64,000 nt of DNA, from contig NRSV01000005.1 of the NCBI GenBank assembly GCA_002286855.1, positions 744,001-808,000 of the forward strand, in the 5' to 3' direction. This document shows, piece by piece, positions 10,457 through 22,162 of the stretch. Position 1 is the stretch's first letter. Every line of letters starts with the position of its first letter. Made by a program: the position numbers and the translations under genes. The notes beneath the pieces were generated by a model, which saw only the letters and a program-made list of their open reading frames with translations, ran no database searches and was not told where the DNA came from. This DNA is from Bipolaris cookei (Eukaryota > Ascomycota > Dothideomycetes > Pleosporales > Pleosporaceae).

Positions 10457-13126
10457 ATGGGTGTCTCATCCAAATACTTGCTGCTTGTCGCCCTTGTGAT
10501 CCTGGTGTTGCTGCCAACCAGCGTCGATGCCTTTGGCGCCGGCAACATCGCATCTATCTCCAAAATTGAGGGGAAAAACTGGCGCCATGGAGATATTGAG
10601 GATATGCTTGCAACAGTCGCTTGCTTGAAGGGACACAAGTGGAAGAGTCAAATGATCAAGGTCGGAGCAAGCCAGCATGTCATACCCACTGCAAATACTG
10701 ACATTTGGGGCAGCGTGTGTACTTTGGCAACTGGTTACGCGATTACTCACAGGTAAGTTGGCAAGGTTACGAAAAAGTAAAGGGACATGCTAACTCCTTC
10801 AGGCTGTTGATGTTGGCACATTGGCCAAAGTCCAGGTGCGCCCAAAAAGTTTAGTTGTAGTACATGACAGTATGCTGACGGCAATTAGGGAGAAACTATC
10901 CGTGTTCTAGTCTGGGTTCTGTCTTTCATGTCATTTGGTTATGCGACTGGAGAATTTGAGGTCACAGCCGAGAGACTAGGCGTCTACAGACCCGAAGAAC
11001 ACATCGGTAAGTGAAGCCAGCCTAGTCACGAGTATACATGCTAACAACGAAACAGACAATCCCGTAAGCCTATACAAGACACAACCGAGTTCTTACTGAT
11101 TCTAAGATTGTTACAGAAAGACTATGCTGATAACGAGGATGCTCGCAAACATGACCCACGTCTTCGTGGCCCGGTATCAGAAATTGAGCTTGCTGTTGAT
11201 CCTGAGACGGGAATGAAAAATTACATCGCCAATGAGCGGGGTAACTGGGCAACATCTTCGGGATACGTAAAATATTCATTTGCGCGAGCCATCCACTTTG
11301 GTCGTTTGTACACCCACGGTCCCTCAGGCCAGCGAGGACGAGAAGAGGACCTGGCAGAAGCGCTTCGTTGTCTTGGACAGGGACTACATTGCCTGGAAGA
11401 TTATGGCGCCCACACAAACTACACGGAGCTGGTATTACGGGAACTTGGATACACCAACGTATTCCCTCATACTGGCGTACAAACTGCCATCAATCTCAAC
11501 GGAAAGCACACCTACCCGCTTGTCACAGGCACTTTTGGCGGTGTTGATTTCTTCCACTCTGTTCTGGGAGAAGCAAACGACCACATCACCCAGACCGAGA
11601 TCGATGAGGTCAACACTGCCCTTGTGGATGCGGTTTCGTCCAATGGCAAGAGATCCGGGCCTGGAGGATCTGACCCATGCGGTGGCTTGATTGATGCTTT
11701 GAACATGGTCCCAGGCACTGGCGACCTTGTCAGCCAGGCAAGGAGTCTGCAGGCTTCATCAGACGCACAAGCTGCAGATAATGCCCGCTCCGGGTTTGGC
11801 GACTACAGCTCCTCCAGAGCTGGACCTGACCAGTTTGATGCCCCGCCCGGCTCTGTTGGTGGACCGCCAGGACCAGATATTCCAGGCACGAGCACTGATC
11901 CTGCGACTATCATTCCTAAGATCTACCCTATCCTGGTCTTTAGGGACAATGTCGTTCGTAGCATCTCGAACATCATCTCCAAGATCCCTGGCCTTGAGAA
12001 ACTGATCGAGACCATCACCGAGCGCGTCACTATCTTCGTGTTGTCGCTGCTTGCACCTTTTATCCTCCCAATCATCAAGACGGCATCGGGCCAGCTGAAG
12101 AGCGGCTCCTCAGCCGTCATTGACTCGGCAGCCAAGCACCAGTTTGAAGTCTGGTCGGATCCCACTTCGACCAACCCCACGCACAGCATGCTGTCCAAGG
12201 ATCATTTCTCAAACATTCTCAACCCGCCTGCCGGTCAGGTCGCCGTAGCAATTCTGCAATACGTCGCGCCCCGCGTTATCTACGCATGGGACCACCCAGA
12301 CGTCCCCGTCGACCAAGTCTTGAACGACGTAGTCCGCGTGTTCCACCACCCTGCCCTCCGGGATCCCAATTGTGAAGTTCACGTCAATATGTTCGAAGTA
12401 GTCAAGAACTGGGCACACAACTACCACGGCAAGGATCTGAACGACGTTCTCTCTTCGGAGTCGGTAAAAGCAGGCCACAACCACAGCGGTACGCACGACC
12501 ACTCACACGGCCACGCCCACGGCGCAGCAGGCGTAGCCAGCTTCCAAGGCCACAGCCACAGCGGTAGCCACAGCGGCGGCAATTCGAGCAACCCCTCTGG
12601 CGGCTCCAACGACCTCTTCGGCTCTCTAGGCGGCATGCTTCCTGGTCCCCTCGGCGGCATGCTCGGCAGCCTAGGCGGCAGTTCTGGTCAGGCACGCGAA
12701 TTTGGCGACGACGGTCCTGCTTCTCCCCCCGCATTCGCCTACCGCCCCCCTCCCTCACCCCAAGCTTCTCCCCAATGGTCCAACTTCCACCCTTACCAGT
12801 CTTCGTACACAGGTGAGGCATACCAACCCCCCGCGGAGTACAGCAACGCGGTTCCAGCGGGCGGCTATGGATGGTCCCACGGCCAGTACTCTGGGGGTCA
12901 GGGCCAAGAACCGAGTTATGCGGTGCCAACGAATTATCAGCAGGGCTATGAGAATTATGGGGCTGGACCGGGATATCAGGCTCAGCCGCCGGTTCATCAC
13001 CAGCCGCCGCCTCAGGATAGTTATGGTGGTTATGGTCAGGGCGGGGCGTATAATTCGTATGATCAGGTTCAGACGGGGGGTAGTGGGAGGCAGTGGGGCG
13101 GTGGCGGTGCCAATTCGGCTTGGTAG
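10457..13126 (+). CDS. het-C: Heterokaryon incompatibility protein Het-C
   Basis: Six exons, 10457-10660, 10714-10752, 10803-10835, 10889-11006, 11056-11063 and 11117-13126, encode 803 residues. The N-terminus is a signal peptide (LLLVALVILVLLPTSVDA). The mature protein begins FGAGNIASISKIEGKNWRHGDIED, the Het-C signature. The short exons restore the conserved run RVYFGNWLRDYSQAVDVG, then DNPKDYADNEDARKHDPRL. A hydrophobic segment lies around IFVLSLLAPFILPII. A His-rich stretch (HNHSGTHDHSHGHAHG) and a long Gly/Pro/Tyr/Gln-rich tail end the protein. In Neurospora, het-c is a membrane-associated allorecognition gene whose allelic differences trigger heterokaryon cell death; whether this orthologue controls incompatibility here is not shown. 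The fifth exon is only 8 bases, and the donor of intron 1 is the weak GTCGGA. Confidence 0.92.
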
Positions 13127-13663
13127 GCGTCTTTGTATCGATACCCGGGAGCTGTACAAGCGCAGGCGGAGGCATTGGTGTGTCTACGACATAGTTTCCA
13201 TTTGGGTAGGTCGAGTTTGCTCACCTGACCTATATACATCACGAGTAATGATGAATACGTACTTGATCTCAATATTTCCCTGTACAACGAACTCAGCATG
13301 CACAACACGCTTTACGAAACACATACGTTCTTGAGTTGCAATTAGAGCAGAGATTTTTATTTCATTTCGTCGTTGTTTCGTCTTTCCATTCACCATCTCG
13401 GACCGTATCTTGTAAATACATGCATTGAAGAATCGCTTTCCAGACACCAAATTTTTTTTGCCCGAGCCAGATTATATATATGACTGCGACGGGCCCCAGC
13501 AATCATGCTAGTTGCATCGCGTGAATTTCTTTTTGTGGGATCCAAAGCGGAAAGTGGTGGCGGCGGAGAAGGTATAATTTGGTCTGGGAGGGGGTATTGA
13601 TACAGAAAATTGTACAAGTAAATTCATGCGAACCCACTCGCTATGCTACACAAGAGTCTCCAT
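13127..13663. other. Convergent intergenic region
   Basis: 537 bases between the 3' ends of het-C and hsp10, probably both 3' UTRs. It has AT-rich patches (TTTTTTTTGCCC near 13450, TATATATA near 13476). No gene seen. Confidence 0.5.
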
Positions 13664-14122
13664 TTATTCGTTGATCTTGGCCAGGAGCCTGCAAAGTCAC
13701 CAGTTAGCTTTTCTCTCCCAATCCCCTAGCCACATCCAACAAGGCGCAAAAAACTTACTCATGGTCCCTGAACAAGCTCAATTCCTCCTCGCCAACCTTG
13801 ATCGGGCTACCGCCGAATTGCGGAATCAAAACCTTGTCGCCGGGCTGTACGCTGGGCGTGACGCGCTTTCCGTCCTTGTCGAAGGCGCCGGGACCGACGG
13901 CAATGACTTTTGCTTCGTTGAGGTCCTTGACGGCTGTCTCGGGGAGGAAGATGCCGGTTGCGGTCTTGGCTTCGGGCTTGATGCGCTGCACGAGGATTCG
14001 GTCGAGGAGGGGCGCAATACTGCGGATAGACTTGATGGTGGACTGTGGAGAGCGAGGGCATGTTAGCAAAACCGATTCTTGTGGGGGTGCGGGCAGGTTG
14101 TATAGGCGGTGGGGCTTACCAT
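13664..14122 (-). CDS. hsp10: Mitochondrial 10 kDa chaperonin (Hsp10/GroES)
   Basis: Three exons, 14122-14120, 14042-13759 and 13688-13664, encode 103 residues. The sequence M-STIKSIRSIAPLLDRILVQR, followed by GIFLPET, VGPGAFDKDGK, GDKVLIPQFGG and LFRDHELLAKINE, is a complete GroES fold. The mobile loop is the TATGIFLPE region and the protein would cap Hsp60 in the mitochondrial matrix. The first coding exon is just the ATG, directly followed by GTAAGC. Without splicing the ribosome would read 19 unrelated codons and stop, so removal of intron 1 is essential. The last exon supplies the conserved C-terminus (LLAKINE). Length is typical. A perfect heat-shock element lies about 135 bases upstream. 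Confidence 0.95.
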
Positions 14123-14254
14123 TTTGGCGGGTTGGGAGGAAGGAGGATGGGAATTGGGTATCACGGAAGTTGGGACGGCGGGCTTGTAAGAGGAAGAAAG
14201 AGGAATTGAGGCCGTTGGGATGTTGTAGAGGCTGAAGGATGTTGTGCTTTGCCT

Positions 14255-14267
14255 TTCCAGAAAATTC
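14255..14267. promoter_or_regulatory. Heat-shock element (three alternating units)
   Basis: The bases TTCCAGAAAATTC fit TTCnnGAAnnTTC exactly, the three-unit site bound by trimeric heat-shock factor. It lies 133 bases upstream of the hsp10 ATG and about 150 bases upstream of the TilS-like ATG, within their 297-base shared divergent promoter. Hsf control of chaperonin genes is established in fungi; effect on the TilS-like gene is inference. Confidence 0.75.
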
Positions 14268-14419
14268 CATGTCCGTGCACCGTAGTACCTCGGAATCACC
14301 TGCGGAACACATCCATCTCGCGCATTACCAGAATCAGTAATTCTCTCTTGTGCTTTTGCGCGCTACATTTTTTGTTTGACTGCCGGCTGAAGCGACGGAC
14401 GTGGGTACTTGGTGCCTAT

Positions 14420-16659
14420 ATGTGGAGAAGCAATGTCCTCAGATTGAGGAATTGTTCCTCTATTGCGTCAGTGAATTATGGAGTGAGGCCGTTGCGACGG
14501 TATAGCTCTGTGAAGAGTTTGCCAGTTACAAAAGATGAGTTCAGGCGGGCTCTAGACTGGAATTCTTTGCATAGTGCGCAGGATGTTTGGTCAAGTAGAC
14601 GGGCTTTGGGTGGGTATTGTAGGAGGTAGTTCACGATATGTCTGGCTGACCACCTGATATAGGCATTGCCATAAGCGGTGGCGTGGATTCAATGGCATTG
14701 GCTGCTCTGTACAAAGATTTCCAAGAAGAAGACTCGGAATTGCCCATGGCTCATGGTTTCATCGTAGATCACAAAGTGCGCCCGGAGAGCACAGAAGAAG
14801 CCAGCTGGGTGGCAGAGCAATTGCGCTCCAAGCGTAGGCACACAGCATCCTCTCTACTCTGCAAGTACTGACCTGGCCAAGTTGGTATCGAATCCACTGT
14901 GATTCCCCTCACCTGGCCCACAGACTTTGATCTCCATGATCGCAAGCGTTTTGAGACGGAAGCACGCACATTGCGTTACCAAGCGCTAGGTCGAGCATGC
15001 AGAGACATGAAAATTAACCGTCTGATGGTGGCGCATCATGCTGACGACCAAGCTGAGACAGTCATGATGAGGATGGCAAATAACAGGCTCAGGTCGGGAC
15101 TCCAGGCTATGCAATGCAAAGAATGGATACCCGAATGTGAGGGCGTTTACGGGGTGTACCATAGCGGTAATCCGTTGAAACCCCGTCCTAGTCTGAACAT
15201 TCCGTTTCCCATTGAGCAGGGAGGCATCAAGATTCTGCGGCCACTTCTTGATTTTGAAAAGACACGACTGGTTGCGACATGCGAAGAGAAGGGCATCGCT
15301 TGGGCAGAAGACAAGACGAATCAGATACAGACGTTGACGTCTCGCAACGCTATACGTCATATCTACAAAAACCACAAACTTCCAGAGGCACTCAGCGTCA
15401 GATCGTTGGTTGAGGTGTCGTTGCATATGCAAGAGCGTGTCAAAAAACACAAAGATCTTGCAAAGGAGCTCTTTGAGAAATGCCTGATCAAACTCGAGAT
15501 TCAAACAGGCTGTCTGATTGTTCGGTTTCCACCCTTCTCAGACCTTCTTCCGCTCCCAATTGAGACGACTGCCGACAAGATCGAGGCAAAGAACATGGCT
15601 TACGGTCTCTTGGAACGGGTCGCCGAACTAGTTACGCCACGAGCCAAGGCGCCTCTCGGCCAGCTTGCGGCAACCATACACCGCATCTACCCAGAACTCG
15701 AGGAGTTGGAGGATGACGATGTGGGTCACTGGGATGGAGTTCGTAAGAAGAACTATTGTGTCTTTAGTGTATGGTGGCGGTTCTGGGATCAGCCTACTCC
15801 CTTTCCTGAGCATCAAGAAGAGGGTATTGATCTGTCGTTGCCGCATCCGCGAGAATGGCTCCTCACACGACAGCCTCTTGACGTAAACGAGAGGAAGGAT
15901 GCTGCAAATTATCTCATTTACCACCCATCTCCAAATTCCCGTCCCTCTCGGGGCGAGCCATTCCGCCTCTTTGACGGCCGTTATTGGATCCGGCTCCACA
16001 ACCTCCTTCCCAGGGACAAGCTCATTCTTCGGATTTTCAACAAGGCCGATGCTCACCACTTACCTACGTACCAGCAGAATAGAGCCGACATGCTGGATGC
16101 AAACCGTGCGCGCCCGTACCGCTTCATCTTGGCAGCCTTGGACTTGCTCCGGCCATCTGACGTACGCTACACTCTGCCGGCCGTGTTCCGACAGGACCAC
16201 GAGACTGGGTCGGAGACGCTGGTAGGGTTCCCGACGCTAGATGTACGGATAGATGGGTTTGGAGCGCCGGAAGGCGTGTGTGAGTGGAGTGTAAGATATA
16301 AGAAAATTGAGCTTGGCTCTAGAACGGCAGGAGAGATTGTGGTGCCTGGAAGCATGAGAAAAGACATCGTTATCGAGGACAAGAAACAGGTGGTAGTTCA
16401 ACAAGGTGCGGAGAAGGCGCGATTGCGCAAACAGAAGCAGCGTGAAGAGGGTCGGCTGCAAGGCGCTCGGGAAGCGGGTCGTGGTGATGATGCTTCGACG
16501 GGTGGGAAACGTGTGGTGGGGCATGTTGATGGACGACGTAGACGGAGTAATGGGATGGAAGAGGGAACTGCTGAAAAGAAGGATGCAGTGCAGGTTGAGG
16601 GGAGAGATGACGACAGGAAGGAAGAAGTTGGGAAGGAGCCATTTAGGCATGGGATTTGA
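14420..16659 (+). CDS. tRNA(Ile)-lysidine synthase-like PP-loop ATPase (712 aa)
   Basis: Three exons, 14420-14609, 14663-14833 and 14882-16659, encode 712 residues. The PP-loop nucleotide-binding motif SGGVDSMALAAL spans residues 68-79. It is followed by a VDHKVRPES strand and then MVAHHADDQAET at about residues 169-180, the TilS/TtcA signature. The N-terminus (MWRSNVLRLRNCSS..., RRYSS) looks like a mitochondrial presequence. Bacterial TilS ligates lysine to C34 of tRNA-Ile(CAU) using ATP; the target in fungi, probably mitochondrial tRNA, is inference. Residues beyond 350 are fungus-specific, and the last 100 are Lys/Glu/Arg-rich and disordered. The second intron has a good TACTGAC branch point and restores EQLRSKLGIES. 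The start is the first in-frame ATG; the gene is divergent from hsp10. Confidence 0.88.
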
Positions 16660-19600
16660 AGAAGGAAGATTAATACTAACTTCCTCTTTGTGTTATGTAA
16701 AGATGATATGTCTGGCTCTTCTCTTTCTGCCATTTTGCTCTATATTTCTCCACTTACTTTTGGTGGTTCGCATGTAGTGTAGTAAATGCAGTAGAACGAG
16801 CATCTACACAAGACGTTGTGTCCATGAATGACTACGGTTGATATCATGGCGTGTCAGTAGCGGAAGGAGCAAACAAGCAACACAGCCAAAAAAGGTAAGA
16901 GTATGTACAAACCCGTTGAGGTAGTGTAAACGTTTCACAAGCTACATCCTACAGTGTTTATTTTGCACGCATACTGTAGAAAAAGAGAAAAAAAACTAGT
17001 ATTACCGGGCGATATCACATTTTGTTGTTGGCTTTAGGGGGCTGGAAATGGGCACACATATGTATGTACGTACAAACACATGTAGCATGTGGCCTTTTCC
17101 CGTTGAAGAAGAAAGGGGTACAAGCGCAGCGCTACGCCATAGTTCGCTATTGGCTTTGTAGCGAGTCTCGTCAAATCGAGTGCTAGCCCAAGGCGTGCAC
17201 GTGCGGATTAGTAGCCAAAAGAAGTTGCGTTCGTTAGTCAGGGACGCATCGGCTCCACTGTCGTGCAAGTCAACATTGTGGCATGCGGCTCTTTTGCTCA
17301 CCCTGTGGCACCATTGCTATGGGGCGCACGTTGGCCAGCCCAAGTGGCTACTGCGGCTCTTTTTCGTCTTCCAAATCGTTGGGATGGTGCGAGTGGATGT
17401 AGTGCGGATGCAGGCGTGGTTGCGAGGCTGGTGTTTTGGTGGTGATTATGTGTGGGGAGAGGAGTGCGGAAAGGAAGGAAAGAGGGAAGGCAGGGTGGGG
17501 AACGCTGAAACGTTAATGTTTAGCTTCCATGGTACGTAGCTACGTGATATGCAGTGGGATAAAAAGCAAAAGGAGATAGCAACGCCGACGCGAAAAGGGA
17601 AAAGGCATGTCGTTGCCACGGGCTATATACGTGGTTCGCAGCTCGTAGCAAGGAGATGAGATGTCCATGCATTTCATGGGCAGGGGCGGGCGGCGGCATC
17701 AGTCATAGTATTAGCCTTTGAGCCGAAAGAGGATGGGTGGGGGGCGTGAACACAGAGCCTCTGGATGCACAGGCCTTCAGGATACACCCGTTGCATCTTG
17801 TCGCCAAAGTTTTCTTGCGCGTCCGACATTGATTGCCCATTTTTCCTAGCTGTGGCGGTGAAGGGAGGGGGGTAATAAGGGTTAGGGGAGGGAGCCAGTC
17901 ACATACGCGGGAAATAACAGGGTGGGTGGGTGCGTCGGTCGATGTTGATGGCGTCGCGGCACTATAGAGAGATTATTGGCTTCTGGAAGATCTGCCATTG
18001 TGGAGTGGTAGTGGCTGGCTCTGTGCGTGCATGCCGCGGATACGGGATGAATATGTAGCAAGCGGCAGCGGAGCACACAGCAGAGAGGCACACAGCAGAG
18101 AGAGGTTGGGTGAGAAAAGTCAGCCGCAAGATGAAAGGAGGCTACTTGCAGATCAACCTAAACAGGCGGGCTGGCATGCACAATGGACGGCTTCTACAAC
18201 GCGTCTCATGTAGGGTGGGCTTTTGATTTGAGTAATAGATAGGATATGGTTTTGACACTTGACACGTAAATGTCCGATTGGGGATGCTCAGGCTGGAAGA
18301 TGGTGTTTGCACTCTGTAAGTTTCCCTTTGTCCCCCCTTTGACGTGAGGGGGATGGGTTGCAATAAGCCGGGCAGTGGCCCTAGTTCACATGGGCCAGGT
18401 GTTTTGGGCTGATCAGAGGGAGGGGGACGGGCACAGTTGTGGGTAGGGAAGACCTGTGTTTGTGGGTAAGAGTCAGATGAGATTTTTGCAGCAATTTTCC
18501 CACTCCACCCGCTCCTGTGCGGGGACCTGAATCAGGGCAAATCTCAAGTACGATGGGCAAATTTGGCGGCTTTTGGGCGTTTGAGGGCCAATGGTGGCGT
18601 GCCGTTTGCCGGTGCGTGGGTTGACTTGACTTCGACGACGACGACGACGATAGGCGGGCGGAGGTCCATGTCCATGTCAGTGTCAGAGGGGCTGGTGTGG
18701 GAGGTGAAGATGAGTTCGCGGCGGCACGACGTAGCCTCGTCTTGTTCGGCTGCATTTGCCAGGTGTCGAGAGCAGCCAATTTGATGGCCAGGGTGTTGAT
18801 GGGCTTTTTGTAAACGGGGATCAGCGCTTGGGCCGAGAGCGAGAGCGGCAGACTGGCGATTCGTTATGCATGCAGGGCCGCTAGAAGTGCCTAGCCGTAG
18901 ATGTGCTGAGTACACATGTAAGACGGGCCTTGGCAATGGCGCGCACCAAGGTTCGACTCGAGTTGTGCAGACCTGGCCGTGGCGGTGGTGGTGGTGATGG
19001 TGGTCGAGCGAGAGCCATGCCATGGTGTTGCACGTGGAGCCATGTACTGAATGCATGTACTACGTACTGTGTAGTAGTATGTAAGCATGTACGCTCCTTC
19101 ATATGTTGATACATGTGTCTCCGAGTACATACATACATGCGCATGTATCTATGTAGATACATTCACATGTATGTATCCATGTACATCCATCCATCCACCC
19201 ATCCACCCACCCATCCACACACAGTCTACATGGAGGTGCCGGCCTTAGGTGGGCGGCCACTCTGATGCCATCATATCACGTCTGCAGGCTAACGCATGTC
19301 TCGTGAGCCATGCAAAAAGGGCGTCTGGTCAACGGCGGTTGGCTCAAGGCTTCAAACAAGCTGGTGAAGAAGAGGGGCAGCGCGATCATGCGACCTGCCT
19401 ACGCCCATGTTGTTTGGCTACCCAACCTTATCCGATACGTGACCACCCTCCCACCCTTTGCCCAACACTTGCCATGCCCCTCGCCATCGCGCAACCTGCC
19501 GCCCGTGTCTGCCCTGCTGCTGCCGCTGCCGCTGCCAACTGCCACTGCTGCCTCTTTGTGTCTTTTGATGTCTCTTGGTCTGCCTTGCCCTCAGTCGGCG

Positions 19601-20038
19601 CCAAAAAAGACAATGTCGGCATGCACAGTAGTGTTTCAGGACGTGAGCATTGCATAACATGACAAAGGGTGCTATTCGGACAGGCTAGTTGCAGGCGGGT
19701 CCGCCTAGTGGACGTGCTGCCGCGAAGACCAATTTCGTTGCTGCCCCCCCTGCACCATGACCCCTACCTAGCAACACCGCCCTTCACATTAAAGTTCTCC
19801 CACCCCATCACCGCTCGACGTTTTTCCTATCCTTCTTCCCTCCCTACACCGCTGTTCGCTCCCTTGCCTCAAGAGGTTCGAACTTGCTTGTCTGCCGCTG
19901 CACCTTGCGAGCCTGGAACTTTCCCTTTCTGTACTCCCTTTGTAATACACAAACTCCCTCCCAAGCCCCTCTTCTTCGCCCAGATACCCCCTTCACCCAC
20001 ACTTTTTTTCTTCTCCCACGCAAACCCCACGCGCAACC
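16660..20038. other. Long gene-poor region with simple repeats
   Basis: 3.4 kb without a supportable gene. Open frames here are short or of biased composition. It contains a duplicated 15-mer (GCACACAGCAGAGAG) at about 18072-18101, a CGA trinucleotide run near 18633-18650, a TACATG-type microsatellite cluster (about 19080-19180) and a CATC/CACC tetranucleotide tract (about 19185-19220). From about 19785 to 20038 it becomes the CT-rich, ATG-free leader of the next gene. The size suggests a large regulatory region or an unrecognised non-coding RNA. Confidence 0.45.
19080..19220. repeat. Microsatellite cluster (ACATGTAT-type and CATC tracts)
   Basis: Imperfect repeats of CATGTATG/ACATACATACATG are followed by a tetranucleotide tract of CATC and CACC units. 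This is low-complexity sequence with no coding potential. A similar TACATGTATATACATATAT patch occurs at about 63048-63090. Confidence 0.7.
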
Positions 20039-22162
20039 ATGTCTGCCCCAGTCGAAGCACCAAAGACCGTCGACCAGCCAGAGGTTGCAGGCACCACTGA
20101 GGCCGCCCCCGCCCCAGTCCTTGCCGCCGACAACACTGTCGCTCCCGTCGCAGAGCCCAAGACTGAGGAGGCACCCAAGGAGGAGCCCGTTGCCGCCGCT
20201 GAGGAGACCAAGGCCGACGAGGCTGTCAAAGAGGAGCCAAAGGAGGAGAAGGTTGTCGAGCCCATCTACAGCGGTGCTCTCGGCTACAAGGCACCTGGCC
20301 TGAAGAAGTGAGTGTGCTCATGTGCACCCTCTGTTGACAAACACCATACTTACCACGACCATAGCGCCTTCCGCTTTGCTAAGAAGTACTTCTGGTTCGG
20401 CGAGGAGCCTGTCGCCGCTGAGAGCCTGGGCGAGTACCTACGTGGCGAGAAGCCCGAGGTTGCCCACCCTACCGTTGCTTGGTCCAGCCAGACTGGAAAG
20501 GGCCTCCTTTTCTTCGTCAAGCACGCTGACAAGAAGGACCAGCCTGCTGGTGTCCTGAACTTGGTATGCTCCCGCCTTAAACAAATTTGCTGAGACACTC
20601 CCCCCACTAACACGTGAACAGGCCTACGCGACTGACCTCGCCAAGGACGGTGCTCTTGCTTTCGCATTCAAGCTCTCGGGCCACAAGCACGCCTTCGAGG
20701 CTTCGACCACCGCCGAGCGTGACGGATGGTTCGTTGCCGTTGAGAAGGCCATCACTGAGGCCAAGGCTTCCAAGGACACCATCGAGTCCAGCGAGGGCTA
20801 CAAGGAGGCAAAGGAGAAGATTGGTACGTAAATGAGTCGTGCCTCGCATCCTTCGTGATGTGAGGCCGCTAGTGGGCGATCTAGCCGTTCGACCTGCAGA
20901 ACACTAACAACGCGCAGGCAAGCCCACCGCGCTAGCGGGCGCTACCGCCGCTCCCAAGAAGAGCATGGACGTTGCTCCCAAACTCGCTGAGGGCGAGGCT
21001 TCTGAGCCTGCCGCCGCCCCAGCTCGCACTGGATCTTCTTCCAGCTCATCTTCTGATGATGCCAAGGCAAAGAAGGCCAAGAGCAAGTCTCGCTCTGTTT
21101 CTCGTGGCAAGCGCGCCAGCCTCCTCGGCGGACTCCTCGGAAAGAAGGACAAGGAGCCCAAGACTGAGAGCGAGGCAGTCAAGGAGGAGCCAGAGACTAA
21201 GGTTGAGGAGCCCGCTGCCACTGCTCCCCACCTTGATGAGAGTAAGTTGACTTGATCATTTGCATGTGATTTTCGACTAACAATGTCTAGTCCCCACCAC
21301 TGCTCCTGTTGACGCCAATGATGTTGTTAAGCCCGCCGAGACCACTGCTGAGCCTGCCGCCCCCGTAACGGCTGCTCCCACTGAGGAGGCCTCCAAGGCT
21401 GAGGAGCCCGCCGCTGCTGCCCCTGAGAAGCCTAAGCCCACCAAGCGTGCTTCCATCTTCGGCACCTTTGTTGAGAAGCTCAAGTCGCCCACCACTGAGA
21501 AGAGGGAGACCGAAGCTGGTCTTGCTGCCACTCCCGTCAAGGAGAATGAGACCGCCGTTGAGCCCGCCAAGCCCGCTGAGGAGACTGCTCCCGTTGCTAC
21601 TCCCTCTGCCAACGAGGCTGCTGCCGCTGAGCTGAACAAGGACGACACCAAGCCCGTCGTTGCCACCAGCACCCCATCTAAGGAGAAGGAGCACTTTAGC
21701 TTCGGCAAGCTCTTTGGCAACAAGGACCGTGCCAAGTCGCCCGCTGCTCAGGAGAAACTCCCTGAGCCCAAGGCCGATGCCGCTCCTCAGATTGAGGACG
21801 CTTCAGCTCCCGCCGCTACCGAGACTGCTGAGGCCACCCCAGCCACCACTGAGACTAAGCCAGAGACCACTGAGGAGCCCAAGCAGGACAAGAGGAAGTC
21901 CTTCTTCGGCAACCTTGGTCGTTCACTGAGCAAGGCCACTGGCAACAAGAGCCAGGCCAACAAGGAGAAGAAGGATGCTGCTGTCGCTGCCCCCGCCCCG
22001 GTTGTCGAGGAGGAGACCGCCCCTGCTGCTGTTCCCGTCGCTGAAGAGAAGGAGGAGGAGGAGACTGCCGCTCCCGTTGCCCCCGTCGCAGAAGTCCCCG
22101 CTGAGAACAGTGTGGGCGATGCTTCGAAAAGCGCCAACCCGACTGTCGCTACAACTGCGTAA
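20039..22162 (+). CDS. Meu6-type PH-domain protein with acidic repeat tail (621 aa)
   Basis: Five exons, 20039-20307, 20365-20563, 20622-20823, 20918-21241 and 21291-22162, encode 621 residues. Residues 1-78 are an Ala/Glu/Pro/Lys-rich disordered arm. Residues about 80-215 form a PH-like domain (YSGALGYKAPGLKN, AKKYFWFGEEP, GKGLLFFVKH, LAFAFKLSGHKHAFEASTTAERDGWFVAVEKA) of the type found in fission yeast Meu6. The rest is low complexity, rich in EEP and AAP, and carries four spaced basic-aromatic motifs (KRASLLGGLLGKK at 288, KRASIFGTFVEKL at 383, HFSFGKLFGNK at 466, KRKSFFGNLGRSL at 532). A lipid- or membrane-binding scaffold is the likely role, from the PH fold and basic motifs; the precise function is unknown. 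The upstream leader is CT-rich and free of ATG, which suggests strong expression. Confidence 0.88.

Noticed and set aside
12402..13175. 257-codon frame antisense to the het-C tail
   Set aside because: It overlaps low-complexity Gly/Pro sequence and has an implausible Arg/Pro/His-rich product.
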